From CAVREM01 sp963728825 (lineage in GTDB: Bacteria; Acidobacteriota; Vicinamibacteria; Vicinamibacterales; CAVVIG01), in the NCBI GenBank assembly GCA_963728825.1, contig CAVSLA010000004.1:248001-312000 (forward strand): a stretch of 64,000 bases of DNA, written 5' to 3'. The notes beneath the pieces are model-generated. The model did not search any database. It was not told where the DNA came from and saw only the letters and a program-made list of their open reading frames with translations. This document shows positions 1 through 8,537 of the stretch, one piece after another (positions within the stretch are counted from its first letter, which is position 1; each line of letters begins with the position of its first letter). The translations under genes and the position numbers were made by a program.

Positions 1-31
1 TATCAACCCGGTCCGCTCAACCCGGTCCGCC

Positions 32-625
32 CTACGCATGGAACCCCGTGATGTACGGAAGCTTGTCCGACACCGCGCGAATCTCTTCGAAGCGCTCGAG
101 CAGCATGGCGGTCGGGTTCCACTGACCGCTGACGAACGCGTCGCGCAAGGCGGCCGGAATGCTTCCCGCGAGCGTGATCTCGCCGGCCGATACGGCGCCG
201 GTCTCGACGTTCGCGTCGATGACCGTTTCGGGGGCGGCTTCAATCGCCGACTGCAGCCGGTCGATCGACGCCCTGTCGGATGTGAAGCAGGGCATCCCGA
301 GTACGGCCGCGTTGCCCAGAAAGATTTCCGAGAACGACTCGCCGACGATTGCCGTGATACCGAAGCGCGCGAGGCCTTGCGGCGCGTGCTCGCGCGACGA
401 GCCACATCCGAAATTGCGGTTCACCACCAGGATGGCAGCGCCCCGGTAGCGTGAGTCGTTGAACGGGTGCTTCGGATTGGCCGCTCGATCGTCTTCAAAC
501 ACGTGCCGCTCGAGACCTTCGAAGGTCACCGCGCGCAGAAACCGCGCGGGCATGATGCGGTCGGTGTCGAGATCGTCGCCGCGAAGCGGCAATCCTCGTC
601 CGGTCACCTTGGTAATGGCTGACAT
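32..625 (-). CDS. leuD: 3-isopropylmalate dehydratase small subunit
   Basis: Small (swivel-domain) subunit of isopropylmalate isomerase, which with LeuC converts 2-isopropylmalate to 3-isopropylmalate in leucine synthesis in the cytoplasm. The 197-residue protein has the normal LeuD length. It shows the family order: an N-terminal DDLDTDRIMPARFL segment, NFGCGSSREHAP near residues 71-82 (substrate-binding loop) and a C-terminal tail ending ITGFHA. It lies downstream of leuC on the same strand after a gap of about 100 bases, so they probably form one transcript. The stop codon lies inside a tandem 14-base repeat (positions 3-30) related to the dispersed hairpin family. Confidence 0.96.
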   Translation of the reverse strand: MSAITKVTGRGLPLRGDDLDTDRIMPARFLRAVTFEGLERHVFEDDRAANPKHPFNDSRYRGAAILVVNRNFGCGSSREHAPQGLARFGITAIVGESFSEIFLGNAAVLGMPCFTSDRASIDRLQSAIEAAPETVIDANVETGAVSAGEITLAGSIPAALRDAFVSGQWNPTAMLLERFEEIRAVSDKLPYITGFHA

Positions 626-644
626 CGTCTACTTTTTTCAATGG

Positions 645-666
645 CGCTGGGGCCCCACCCCCAGCG
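645..666. other. Hairpin in the leuC-leuD gap
   Basis: CGCTGGGG at 645-652 pairs with CCCCAGCG at 659-666, an 8-bp perfect stem with a 6-base loop. On the minus strand it lies between leuC and leuD and is followed by an A-rich rather than a T-rich stretch, so it is not a standard intrinsic terminator. It could set relative expression or stabilise the upstream message; nothing more can be said. Confidence 0.4.
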
Positions 667-728
667 CGTTCTTCGATGATGCTCGCCCTCGGAGTTGCTC
701 GTCCTCGGGCTCGCATGGCCGCAGGCGC

Positions 729-2126
729 TTATGCGGGGACCGTCTCCAACATGCTCCGGACATCCACCACTTCGCCTGCGACGGCGGCGGCGGCGACCAT
801 CGCGGGGCTCATGAGTAACGTACGACCCGTCGGACTGCCCTGGCGGCCCTTGAAGTTCCGGTTCGACGATGAGGCGCACACCTGTCGGCCTTCGAGCTTG
901 TCGGTGTTCATCGCGAGGCACATCGAGCAGCCGGCGCCGCGCCATTCGAAGCCCGCCCGCGTGAAGATTTCGTGCAGGCCCTTGGCTTCAGCAGCCCGCC
1001 GCACTGCTTGTGATCCCGGCACGACCAGCGCCTTGACGTGTGACGCCACCCGGCGCCCGCGCACGAGCCTGGCTGCTTCTTCGAGGTCCGACAGCCGGCC
1101 ATTGGTGCACGAGCCGATGAACGCCACATCGATGCGCGTGCCTTCGAGATGTCCGCCACGCTCGAACCCCATGAACGCGAGTGCCTCTTCGTCGGCCGAG
1201 TCGGCAATCGGCTCGCGGATGCCGACCGACTGGCCGGGATTGATGCCCCATGTCACGGTCGGCTCGATGGACGTGGCGTCGAGGGTGACCCTGTCGTCGT
1301 ACACCGCGCTGGCATCCGAGGCGATTTGCCGCCACCAGGAGACGGCGCGCTCGAAGGCCGCACCGGCTGGCACGAACCGCCGCCCCTTCAGGTAGGCAAA
1401 CGTCGTCTCGTCCGGATTGACGTAGCCGACGCGTGCACCGCCCTCGATCGACATGTTGCAGATCGTCATCCGCTCGTCGATCGACATCCGATCGAGCGTC
1501 GCCCCTGCGTATTCGTAGGCGAAGCCGACGCCGCCGTTGACGCCGAGCCGCCGGATGATCGTCAGGATGACGTCCTTGGCGTAGACGCCGGGCGCCAGCT
1601 GGCCGTTCACTTCAATCCGCCGCACTTTCAGCGGATCGAGGGCGAGGCACTGTGACGCCAGGACGTCGCGGACCTGAGATGTCCCGATGCCGAAGGCGAT
1701 CGCGCCGAGCGCACCGTGCGTCGAGGTGTGGCTGTCGCCGCAGGCGATCGTCATGCCCGGCTGAGTCAGGCCGAGCTCCGGTCCGATGACGTGGACGATC
1801 CCCTGGTGTTCGGCGCCGTCCGCGCCCGGCGCCCAGAGCTGAATCCCGTACTGGCGGCAGTTCCGCTCCAGCGCGGTGGTCATCTCTTCGGCCGTGAGAT
1901 CGATGAAGGGGCGCGACTGCGAGCTGGTCGGCACGATGTGGTCGACGGTCGCGAACGTCCGCTCCGGGTAGGCGACGCGCCAGCCATGCTGACGCATCAT
2001 GTCGAACGCCTGCGGGCTGGTGACTTCGTGAATCAGATGCAGGCCGACGAACAGCTGCGTCTGCCCGCTCGACAGCACGCGGACCGCGTGAGCATCCCAG
2101 ACCTTGTGAAAGAGTGTTTTGGCCAC
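729..2126 (-). CDS. leuC: 3-isopropylmalate dehydratase large subunit
   Basis: Aconitase-family large subunit of isopropylmalate isomerase, holding the 4Fe-4S cluster. The protein has KTLFHKVWDAH at its N-terminus, VPTSSQSRP and GDSHTSTHGALG in the first third, and the cluster-ligand segments GSCTNGR and GAGCSMCLAMN. It ends in NRNFKGRQGSPTGRTLLMSPA as in true LeuC. The reading frame is open further upstream, but I choose GTG at 2126 (466 residues). It matches the family start and lies 6 bases after a GATAAT -10 box (2138-2133, minus strand); the longer version would run through the divergent gene at 2163. It is presumably co-transcribed with leuD. Confidence 0.95.
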   Translation of the reverse strand: MAKTLFHKVWDAHAVRVLSSGQTQLFVGLHLIHEVTSPQAFDMMRQHGWRVAYPERTFATVDHIVPTSSQSRPFIDLTAEEMTTALERNCRQYGIQLWAPGADGAEHQGIVHVIGPELGLTQPGMTIACGDSHTSTHGALGAIAFGIGTSQVRDVLASQCLALDPLKVRRIEVNGQLAPGVYAKDVILTIIRRLGVNGGVGFAYEYAGATLDRMSIDERMTICNMSIEGGARVGYVNPDETTFAYLKGRRFVPAGAAFERAVSWWRQIASDASAVYDDRVTLDATSIEPTVTWGINPGQSVGIREPIADSADEEALAFMGFERGGHLEGTRIDVAFIGSCTNGRLSDLEEAARLVRGRRVASHVKALVVPGSQAVRRAAEAKGLHEIFTRAGFEWRGAGCSMCLAMNTDKLEGRQVCASSSNRNFKGRQGSPTGRTLLMSPAMVAAAAVAGEVVDVRSMLETVPA

Positions 2127-2132
2127 TGATTG

Positions 2133-2156
2133 ATTATCGGGCTTCCCCGCTAGAAT
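2133..2156. promoter_or_regulatory. Divergent -10 boxes for leuC and the subtilase gene
   Basis: On the minus strand GATAAT (2138-2133) is followed after 6 bases by the leuC GTG. On the plus strand TAGAAT (2151-2156) is followed after 6 bases by the ATG at 2163. With normal -10 to start-site spacing both transcripts would begin at or next to the start codon, so both would be leaderless. The two -10 boxes are only 12 bases apart, so polymerase binding at one should interfere with the other. Confidence 0.6.
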
Positions 2157-2162
2157 ACATCC

Positions 2163-3741
2163 ATGTCTGTGCGGATTCCCATTGTAGTCGCTCTCATCGC
2201 GCTGGCGGCCTACGCCGCTCGCGCGCAACGGCCCGGCATCGTCATCAACGATGTCGCTCTTCCGGCCATCGACCTCGGCTTGTCGATGGATACGAGTCAC
2301 GCGCCCAATGCGCCGGCGTCGCGCCTGAAGGCCGCGGTCGAGTCAGCGGTTCGAAATGACGGTCAGGGCGCCAGCGCCCGAGCCGTCGCGCCAGGACGCG
2401 TCATCGTCCGATTCCATCCGGACTCGCCGCTGACGCAGCGCAATGCAGCAGTCCGATCCGCTTCGCCGTCGGCGGTCATTTCACCACGACCGTCGCACGC
2501 GGACTTCGACATCGTGCAGATCGCGGCGTCTGAAGATCCCGAGGCGATGGCCACAGCCTTGAAGTCGCAGCACGCCGACGTGGTGGCGAACGCGCAGGCG
2601 GCTTACCGCTGGCAGACGATGCTTCGGCCGAACGATCCGCTCTACACGACTCGACAGTGGAACCTACCGTACTCTGAACCTCGAGCCCGCGTGGGATATT
2701 CAGCCTGGCGCCGGGTCCGAGATCATCGTCGCGGTGCTCGACTCGGGCGTCGCCTTCCGCAGCGGAACGCTCAACGTCTTCATCCCCGGATTTCAGGTGG
2801 GATCGCTCGTCTATCCCACTCTCGGGTTCCAGACGATTCCGTACGCCGCCGCCAGTCAGCTCATCGACGCCACCCGGCAGGGCAGATTCGTGTTCCCGTT
2901 CGACTTCATCTGGGACAACAACAACCCGCTCGACTTCGATGGCCACGGCACCCACGTCAGCGGCACCATCGGCCAGCTCACCAACGACTCAATCGGGACG
3001 GCGGGCGTGGCGTTCAACGTCAGGCTGATGCCGGTCAAAGTGATCGACAGCCTCTGGGATTACCTGTTCGGTGCACCGAACCTCGCGACCGACGACATCG
3101 TCGCGCGGGGAATCCGCTATGCGGTCGACAGCGGCGCCAAGGTCCTGAACATGAGCATCGGCCGGACCGGCCCACCCTCATTCGTCGTGGAGGAGGCGAT
3201 CCGCTACGCGGTGTCGCGCGGCGCGTTCGTGGCCGTGGCGGCCGGCAACTCGTTCGACCAGGGCAATCCGCTGCAGGTGCTGGCTGAGATCTGTTCCCGG
3301 GTCAACGGCGCGGTGTCGGTGGCGGCAATCGATCGGAACCGGGGGCATGCGTCGTATTCGACCTCCGGGGCCTACGTCGAGCTGGCCGCGCCGGGCGGCG
3401 ACGGCTTCACGTCAGGTTTCACCGGGATTGACAGCTTCGTCGTGCAGCAGACGTTCGACTTCACCTTCACCGACACATTTGCCCGACAACCCTCACAGTA
3501 CGTCGCGCCGCGCTTCGATATCTACAACTACATCGGCTACGCCGGCACCTCGATGGCGGCGCCGCACATCAGCGGCGCCGCCGCCATGCTGATGCAGCAG
3601 GGGATTACCAATCCGGCGGCCATCGAGGACATTCTGAAGCGAACCGCCGTCGATCTGGGCACGCCGGGCCGCGACAACTTCTTCGGCCACGGGCTGATCA
3701 ACGTCCGCAACGCCATGTTCGGGATTGGAGCCGCCAAATGA
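2163..3741 (+). CDS. Secreted S8 (subtilisin-like) serine peptidase, single frameshift
   Basis: Exported subtilase. The first frame (from ATG 2163) gives a signal peptide (hydrophobic residues 4-20, cleavage near ARAQ), an inhibitor-like propeptide and the NDPLYTTRQWNL junction typical before the S8 domain. The catalytic domain continues one frame over: LNLEPAWDIQPG, IIVAVLDSGV (Asp), DGHGTHVSGT (His), VAVAAGN (oxyanion Asn) and GTSMAAPH (Ser). Removing one C at 2667/2668 joins the halves into about 525 residues reading QWNLRTLNLEPAWDI. The whole triad is intact, so this is either a sequencing error or a very recent pseudogene. The stop overlaps the next gene by ATGA, indicating coupling. Confidence 0.88.
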
Positions 3742-4436
3742 GGACCGCGATTCTTCTGTTGGGTCTCCTGGCGGTGTCGGCGCCGGCTGCGGCGCAGGGT
3801 CCATTCTCGCTCGGTGACGACGATCTGCCGCCCGTCGTGGTGCGGGGTATTCTCGACATCAGCCAGCAGCAGTTCTCCGCTGACGACACGTTCGACAACG
3901 TCTTCGGCGAAACGTCGGCGCCGTTCTGGGGGGCAGGACTACAGGTTGCCGTCTGGGAGGGCAGGATCTACGGCGAGGTTGGCCTGTCGCGGATCGCACG
4001 CGACAACAGCCAACTGGTGGGCGAGCGCGTCCTGGTCAGCGGCGGCAACGTCTTCAAACTGGGCATTCCGCTGCGCTCGACGATCAAGTCATGGAAGGCG
4101 CTCGGCGGCTACCGATTCCGACTGTCGCCGCGCATCATCCCCTACGTCGGTGCAGGTATCACCTCGTATGCCTACACCGAGGAGTCGGATTTCGCCTTGC
4201 CCGACGAGAACCTGGACGTCGACCGCAACGGCGCGGTCTTTCAGGGCGGCGTCGAGATCCGCGCTCACCGCTGGGTGGGCATCGCGGCCGGGGTCGAGCG
4301 AACGCGGGTCACCGGCATTTTCGGCAACGCCGGGTTGTCGCAAGCCTACACGTCGGGCGATATCACGGAAGGCGCGGACGGGGAATCGGACCTCGGCGGC
4401 TGGGCCTTTCAGCTGAGATTCATTTTCGGCCGCTGA
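3738..4436 (+). CDS. Small outer-membrane beta-barrel protein
   Basis: 232-residue exported protein. Residues 1-19 form a clear signal peptide ending in AAAQ. The rest is made of alternating hydrophobic/polar strands (for example GGYRFRLSPRIIPYVGAGI and GGVEIRAHRWVGIAAGVE) and ends in an aromatic-rich strand LQLRFIFGR, as expected for an 8-stranded OmpA/OmpW-like barrel. The ATG overlaps the stop of the upstream subtilase by 4 bases, so the two are probably translated together. No catalytic motif is seen. Ligand and function are unknown. Confidence 0.7.
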   Translation: MRTAILLLGLLAVSAPAAAQGPFSLGDDDLPPVVVRGILDISQQQFSADDTFDNVFGETSAPFWGAGLQVAVWEGRIYGEVGLSRIARDNSQLVGERVLVSGGNVFKLGIPLRSTIKSWKALGGYRFRLSPRIIPYVGAGITSYAYTEESDFALPDENLDVDRNGAVFQGGVEIRAHRWVGIAAGVERTRVTGIFGNAGLSQAYTSGDITEGADGESDLGGWAFQLRFIFGR

Positions 4437-4466
4437 GACAGACGTCCAATCGCGCGGCCTGCACCT

Positions 4467-4730
4467 ATGTCGTGGGACGAATTCCGCCAGCGGTTCGCCG
4501 ATTTCCTGCACGGCGCCGCCTATGGCCGCTACGAGCACGAGCTGCGCCGCCAGACCGGCGAGCTGAACGATCTGTTTCTGCTCCTGTGCTTCATGGAAGC
4601 GACCGCGCTTCCCAATCCCGCCACGCTCTACCTGCTCGAGGTGTATCCCTACCTCCTCGAGCAGTTCCACGCCTGGCATCGTCGAATGGGGATCGAGCAT
4701 TCGCCAATCGGCAGCCTGCCGTGTTGTTGA
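4467..4730 (+). CDS. Small hypothetical protein preceding an ArsA ATPase
   Basis: 87-residue, largely helical protein without a signal peptide: MSWDEFRQRFADFLHGAAYGRYEHELRR, a hydrophobic LFLLLCFMEA stretch and a double-Cys end. I do not recognise the family. Its last 10 bases overlap the GTG start of the ArsA-type gene, which argues for coupled translation and a shared role, for example as a small partner or client of the ATPase. The frame is free of stops from a sensible ATG and codon use matches its neighbours. Confidence 0.6.
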   Translation: MSWDEFRQRFADFLHGAAYGRYEHELRRQTGELNDLFLLLCFMEATALPNPATLYLLEVYPYLLEQFHAWHRRMGIEHSPIGSLPCC

Positions 4731-5674
4731 CGACGCTCGACGATCTGCTGTCGCAGCAGGTGGTGTTCTTCGGCGGCAAGGGTGGGGTCGGGAAGACCAC
4801 CTGCTCGGCGGCCTTTGCGCTCGCGGCCAGCCAGCGCGGCCGGCGGGTCCTGCTCGTCTCGACCGATCCCGCGCACTCGACCGCCGACATCTTCGAACGG
4901 TCGATTGGTCCGGCCGAGCGCGAAATCCTGCCGCAGCTGACCGCCGTCGAAATCGATGCCGAGCAGGAGGCGCGGCGCTATATCGCCGACGTCAAACGGG
5001 ACATCGAGCGGATGTTCAGCCCGAATGTCATCCATCAGGCGCATCGCCAGATCGACATGGCCGCCGCATCGCCGGGCCTTTCAGAAGTCGCGCTGCTCGA
5101 CCGGATGATCGACCTGATTACCGGCCGCGCGAACACTTACGACCTGATCGTGTTCGACACGGCGCCCACCGGTCACACGCTGCAATTGCTGCGGATGCCC
5201 GAGGCAATCACGACCTGGATCCAGGCGCTCGTCCGACATCGCCGGGCAGTCGTCGAGATCGATCGAGGCAGCGAGCAGACGGCCGAAGCCGCCGCCAGAG
5301 CCGATCCAGTGCTCGAGGCGCTCGAACGCCGGCACGAGCGGGTGTCGCGGCTGCGGAGCATCATCACCGATCGCAAGCGCACCTCGTTCGTGCTCGTCAT
5401 GCTACCGGAGCGGCTGGTCATCGAGGAGACGTCGCGGGCCGCCGAGCTGCTGTCCGACGCCGGCATCGACCTGGGCGGGATCATCGTCAATCGCGTGCTG
5501 CCCGACGATCTCGAGGGTGAGTTTTTCCTGTCGCGGAAGGAGCAGGAGCGCACCTACCTCGAGGAGATCGCGCGTCGGTTCAAGCGGTATCCGCGGGTCG
5601 TGGTCCGGCAGCTGCCGCGGGACGTCTACGGCCGCGAGCCGCTGTCACGAATCAGCCAGCAGCTGTTCGGTTAA
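4721..5674 (+). CDS. ArsA/Get3-family anion-transporting ATPase
   Basis: 317-residue P-loop ATPase of the SIMIBI class. It has the deviant Walker A GGKGGVGKTT near the N-terminus, the STDPAHS switch I segment typical of ArsA/Get3, FDTAPTGHTLQLLRMP (switch II) and an IIVNRVLPD guanine-contact-like motif. It has one ATPase unit, like Get3 and many bacterial homologues, not the doubled ArsA of arsenite pumps. No arsB, arsC or arsD lies nearby, so arsenite export is not supported by context. The start is GTG at 4721, overlapping the 87-residue gene. The target protein or substrate cannot be named. Confidence 0.85.
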   Translation: MLLTTLDDLLSQQVVFFGGKGGVGKTTCSAAFALAASQRGRRVLLVSTDPAHSTADIFERSIGPAEREILPQLTAVEIDAEQEARRYIADVKRDIERMFSPNVIHQAHRQIDMAAASPGLSEVALLDRMIDLITGRANTYDLIVFDTAPTGHTLQLLRMPEAITTWIQALVRHRRAVVEIDRGSEQTAEAAARADPVLEALERRHERVSRLRSIITDRKRTSFVLVMLPERLVIEETSRAAELLSDAGIDLGGIIVNRVLPDDLEGEFFLSRKEQERTYLEEIARRFKRYPRVVVRQLPRDVYGREPLSRISQQLFG

Positions 5675-5707
5675 CGGTTGGTCGGTCAAAACGCGTATCA
5701 TCGAGCC

Positions 5708-6004
5708 ATGCACGGCAGGCTTCGTCTCAGGCTGAAGCGCTTCGCGCTGCTGGGATTGATGCTGCACGCGGCGGTGCTCACCGCCGCGCCGTTCGAGCAT
5801 CACGACCTCGTCTGCCATCTCAAAACCCCGCAGCACTGCTCATCATGCACCTCGAGCCCGGTGGGCTCGAGCGATTCGACCCAGCCCCCGGCCGCCGCCA
5901 GCCACCTGGCGGCAGTGGGTTCCGCGGTTGCGCTGCAGGCAGCCTTCGAAAGCGCGGTGCTCACGCCGCGCCGCGCCGGCCGTTCTCCCCCCGTTCAGGA
6001 CTGA
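5708..6004 (+). CDS. Small exported His/Cys-containing protein (DUF2946-like)
   Basis: 98-residue protein with a basic N-terminus, a hydrophobic segment (FALLGLMLHAAVLTAA), then a compact metal-ligand-like cluster: FEHHDLVCH and HCSSCTSS. Such short proteins (DUF2946-like) commonly precede TonB receptors for metals, and the next gene is a ZnuD-like receptor. The ATG at 5708 is 6 bases after a TATCAT box (5696-5701), so I prefer it to the upstream in-frame GTG. Family assignment is by overall character only; a role in metal handling is inferred from context. Confidence 0.6.
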   Translation: MHGRLRLRLKRFALLGLMLHAAVLTAAPFEHHDLVCHLKTPQHCSSCTSSPVGSSDSTQPPAAASHLAAVGSAVALQAAFESAVLTPRRAGRSPPVQD

Positions 6005-6010
6005 TTCACT

Positions 6011-6033
6011 GGGCGGTCCAAACGGACCCGCCC
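6011..6033. repeat. Dispersed palindromic hairpin (one mismatch)
   Basis: GGGCGGTCC, a four-base loop (aaac), then GGACCCGCCC followed by CTAC. It is one member of the hairpin family listed elsewhere in this window. It sits between the small His/Cys protein and the TonB receptor. Confidence 0.7.
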
Positions 6034-6073
6034 TACTGGTCTGCAAAGTCAGTCAATTCGTGTGGGGGTGTGT

Positions 6074-8332
6074 ATGCGTGCATATGTGTGCGCGGCGCTC
6101 ACGTGCGGCGGATGCCTTCTATTCGCCGCGGGTGTCGGCGCTCAAGCCGGTTCACAATTTTCCGGCCGTTTGCTCAATTCATTCACCGGCGAGCCGCTTG
6201 CCGGCGCGATGGTGCAGCTCGACGAGCTCCGGGTCCAGACGACCTCCGGAGCCGACGGCATGTTCACGTTCGAGAATGTCCCGCCGGGTACTTATCACCT
6301 GTCCGTCCGATCGTCGGGCTACTCGTCGCGGCGCACTGAAGTGACGGTGGCGGCCACGCCGGCCGCGGCGGTCGATATCCGCGTCGATCCGGAGCTTCAC
6401 TTCGAGGAAGTGGTCTCGGTGAGCGCCGACGGACGCAGTCAGTTCGAGGCCTATCAGCCGACTTCGGTGCTGGCGGGCCAGGAGTTGACCAAGCAGCTCG
6501 AGATGTCGCTGGGGGCGACACTCGAGAACCAGCCGGGCGTCTCATCACGCAGTTTCGGACCGGCGCCCTCGCGGCCGGTGATCCGCGGTCTCGACGGCGA
6601 TCGCGTGCAGATTCTCCAGGACGGGCAGCGGATCGGCGACCTCTCGAGCCAGTCGGGGGACCACGGCGTCAGCGTCAATCCAGCAGCGGCCCGGCGCATC
6701 GAAGTCGTGCGCGGGCCGGCGACGCTGCTCTACGGAGCGAACGCGATTGGCGGGCTGGTCAACGTCATTACCGAGGACATTCCGACGCGCCCGGTTCAGG
6801 TGGCGAGCGGCAACGTCACGTTGGATCTCGGATCGGCGGCGACCGAAGCGGCCGGCGCCGGCGATCTGCTGGCCGGCAACGGCACGTTCGCGCTGCACGT
6901 GGGCGGGGGCGGCCGACGATCGGGGGACGTGAACACGCCAGACGGCGAGATTGACAACTCTCAATCGCGCAGCGGCTTCGGCAACGTCGGCGTGTCGTGG
7001 ACGAGGGAGAGCGGATATTTCGGCGGCAGCTACGGCTACGACGACACGAAATACGGGATTCCGGTTGTCGAAGGCGGCATCCTGCAATTGACGCCGCGCC
7101 GGCACTCGTTCTCGCTCAGAGGCGGTGCGCAGGGGCTGTCGGGGGTGTTCGACACGTTTCGTGCGACCCTGGCGATTCGGCGATACCAGCACGATGAGCT
7201 CGAAGGCGAAGAGGTCGGGACGGCGTTCAAGAACGACACGACCGAACTCGAGCTGATGGGATCGCATCGGCAGTTCGGCCGGATGAAGGGCAGTGTCGGA
7301 GCCTGGGTGCTCGACCGCGCGTTCGATGCGCAAGGCGCCGAAGCGCTCTCTCCGCCAGTCGATCAAGGCGGCTTCGCGGCCTTTGTCTACGAGGAGCTGA
7401 CCTGGCCGCACGTCACGGTGCAGTTCGGCGGGCGCGCCGATCGTGCGATGTTCGAGCCAATCGGCGAGCCGCGGCGTGAGTTCACCAACGGCTCAGTGTC
7501 TGGCGGCGTGTTGCTGCGGCCGGCCGCGGCCGACGATCGGTTGACGCTCGCCGCCAGCCTGGCGCGCGCCGCGCGCAATCCGGCCCTCGAGGAGCTGTTC
7601 TTCTACGGCCTGCATCACGGCAACTTCGCGATCGAGCTTGGCAACCCGGAGCTTGAGTCGGAGCATGCGCTGGGAGTCGATCTCTCGCTCCGGTGGCGCT
7701 CGGGTCGAGCCTCGGGCGAGCTGACCTACTTCCGCAACGACGTCAGCAATTTCATTTTCCGCCAGCAAATCTCCGAGGAGGAGTTCGCGGCGCGTGAAGA
7801 GGAGTTCGCGGCGCGCTTTCCCGGTCGCGAGCTGGTCGGGCACGACGAGGAGGAAGGCGGCGGCACGGAAGAAGAGGAAGTGGCGATTGTCGACTTCCTG
7901 GGCGCGGATGCCGTGCTGCAGGGGATCGAGGCCCATGCCGACCTGCAGCTGACGCCGACGGTGTTTGCCGAGTTCGGCGCCGATTTCGTTCGCGGCTCAC
8001 TCTCCGACAGCGGCGATCCGCTGCCGCGCATGCCGCCATTTCGTCTGCGCGCCGGTCTCCGCTATCAGCGAAATGCGTTTCAGCTGGGCGGCGAAGTGGT
8101 CGGCACGGGTCAGCAGGATCGCGTGTCCGGCGCCGAGACGCCGACCGACGGGTTCGCGCTGCTGAAGCTGTTCGCCTCATATTCGTTCGCATCGGGGCGA
8201 GCGTTGAGCACGATCACCGCGCGTGTCGACAACCTGAACGACACGCTGTATCGGAACCATCTGTCGCTCATCAAGGATGTTGTGCCGGAAATGGGTAGGA
8301 ACTTCAAGGTGCTCTACAATCTGAAGTTCTAG
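6074..8332 (+). CDS. TonB-dependent receptor, ZnuD-like (probable zinc uptake)
   Basis: 752-residue outer-membrane receptor. Signal peptide residues 1-24, a carboxypeptidase-regulatory-like domain (about 27-105: GRLLNSFTGEPLAGA, TFENVPPGTYHLSVRSSGY), a plug domain with PVIRGLDGDRVQILQDGQR and IEVVRGPATLLYGANAIGGLVNVIT, then a barrel ending in a terminal Phe. The plug-to-barrel signature KYGIPVVEGG and the GLHHG loop resemble ZnuD-type zinc receptors. An acidic loop carries a 21-base tandem duplication (EEFAARE EEFAAR) followed by HDEEEGGGTEEEE, a possible metal-binding loop. I place the start at ATG 6074, five bases after a G-rich ribosome site. A zinc-ribbon protein follows directly. Confidence 0.88.
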   Translation: MRAYVCAALTCGGCLLFAAGVGAQAGSQFSGRLLNSFTGEPLAGAMVQLDELRVQTTSGADGMFTFENVPPGTYHLSVRSSGYSSRRTEVTVAATPAAAVDIRVDPELHFEEVVSVSADGRSQFEAYQPTSVLAGQELTKQLEMSLGATLENQPGVSSRSFGPAPSRPVIRGLDGDRVQILQDGQRIGDLSSQSGDHGVSVNPAAARRIEVVRGPATLLYGANAIGGLVNVITEDIPTRPVQVASGNVTLDLGSAATEAAGAGDLLAGNGTFALHVGGGGRRSGDVNTPDGEIDNSQSRSGFGNVGVSWTRESGYFGGSYGYDDTKYGIPVVEGGILQLTPRRHSFSLRGGAQGLSGVFDTFRATLAIRRYQHDELEGEEVGTAFKNDTTELELMGSHRQFGRMKGSVGAWVLDRAFDAQGAEALSPPVDQGGFAAFVYEELTWPHVTVQFGGRADRAMFEPIGEPRREFTNGSVSGGVLLRPAAADDRLTLAASLARAARNPALEELFFYGLHHGNFAIELGNPELESEHALGVDLSLRWRSGRASGELTYFRNDVSNFIFRQQISEEEFAAREEEFAARFPGRELVGHDEEEGGGTEEEEVAIVDFLGADAVLQGIEAHADLQLTPTVFAEFGADFVRGSLSDSGDPLPRMPPFRLRAGLRYQRNAFQLGGEVVGTGQQDRVSGAETPTDGFALLKLFASYSFASGRALSTITARVDNLNDTLYRNHLSLIKDVVPEMGRNFKVLYNLKF

Positions 8333-8524
8333 ATGCAGTGCCGCCAGTGCGGGACCGAGATCGCCGACAAAGCCCTCATCTGCTATCGATGCGGCACGGC
8401 GACCACCGAGGCGAAGTTCAAGCCGGCGCCGATTCGCCGGCGCCGCTCACCTGCGCCGCTGATCCTCGCTGTGGCTGGGGCGGCGGCGACGCTGCTCGCG
8501 GCGGCGTTTTACGGCGCATGCTAG
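8333..8524 (+). CDS. Zinc-ribbon single-pass membrane protein
   Basis: 63-residue protein: an N-terminal zinc ribbon with two CxxC knuckles (CRQC and CYRC), a basic linker RRRRSP and one C-terminal transmembrane helix (PLILAVAGAAATLLAAAFYG). The ATG immediately follows the TAG of the TonB receptor with no gap, so translation is coupled. It is too small to assign an enzyme role. A tail-anchored or N-in orientation with a cytoplasmic ribbon is likely. Confidence 0.7.
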   Translation: MQCRQCGTEIADKALICYRCGTATTEAKFKPAPIRRRRSPAPLILAVAGAAATLLAAAFYGAC

Positions 8525-8537
8525 ACTCGGCGGACGC

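Noticed and set aside
645..666. Intrinsic terminator between leuC and leuD
   Set aside because: The stem is good but no T-tract follows on either strand, and leuC-leuD are expected to be one transcript.
2127..2300. N-terminal extension of leuC
   Set aside because: The extension overlaps the divergent subtilase gene and its promoter and has no LeuC sequence; a GATAAT box places the start at GTG 2126.
4721..5674. Arsenite efflux system
   Set aside because: Only a single ArsA/Get3-like unit is present, with no arsB, arsD or arsR nearby.
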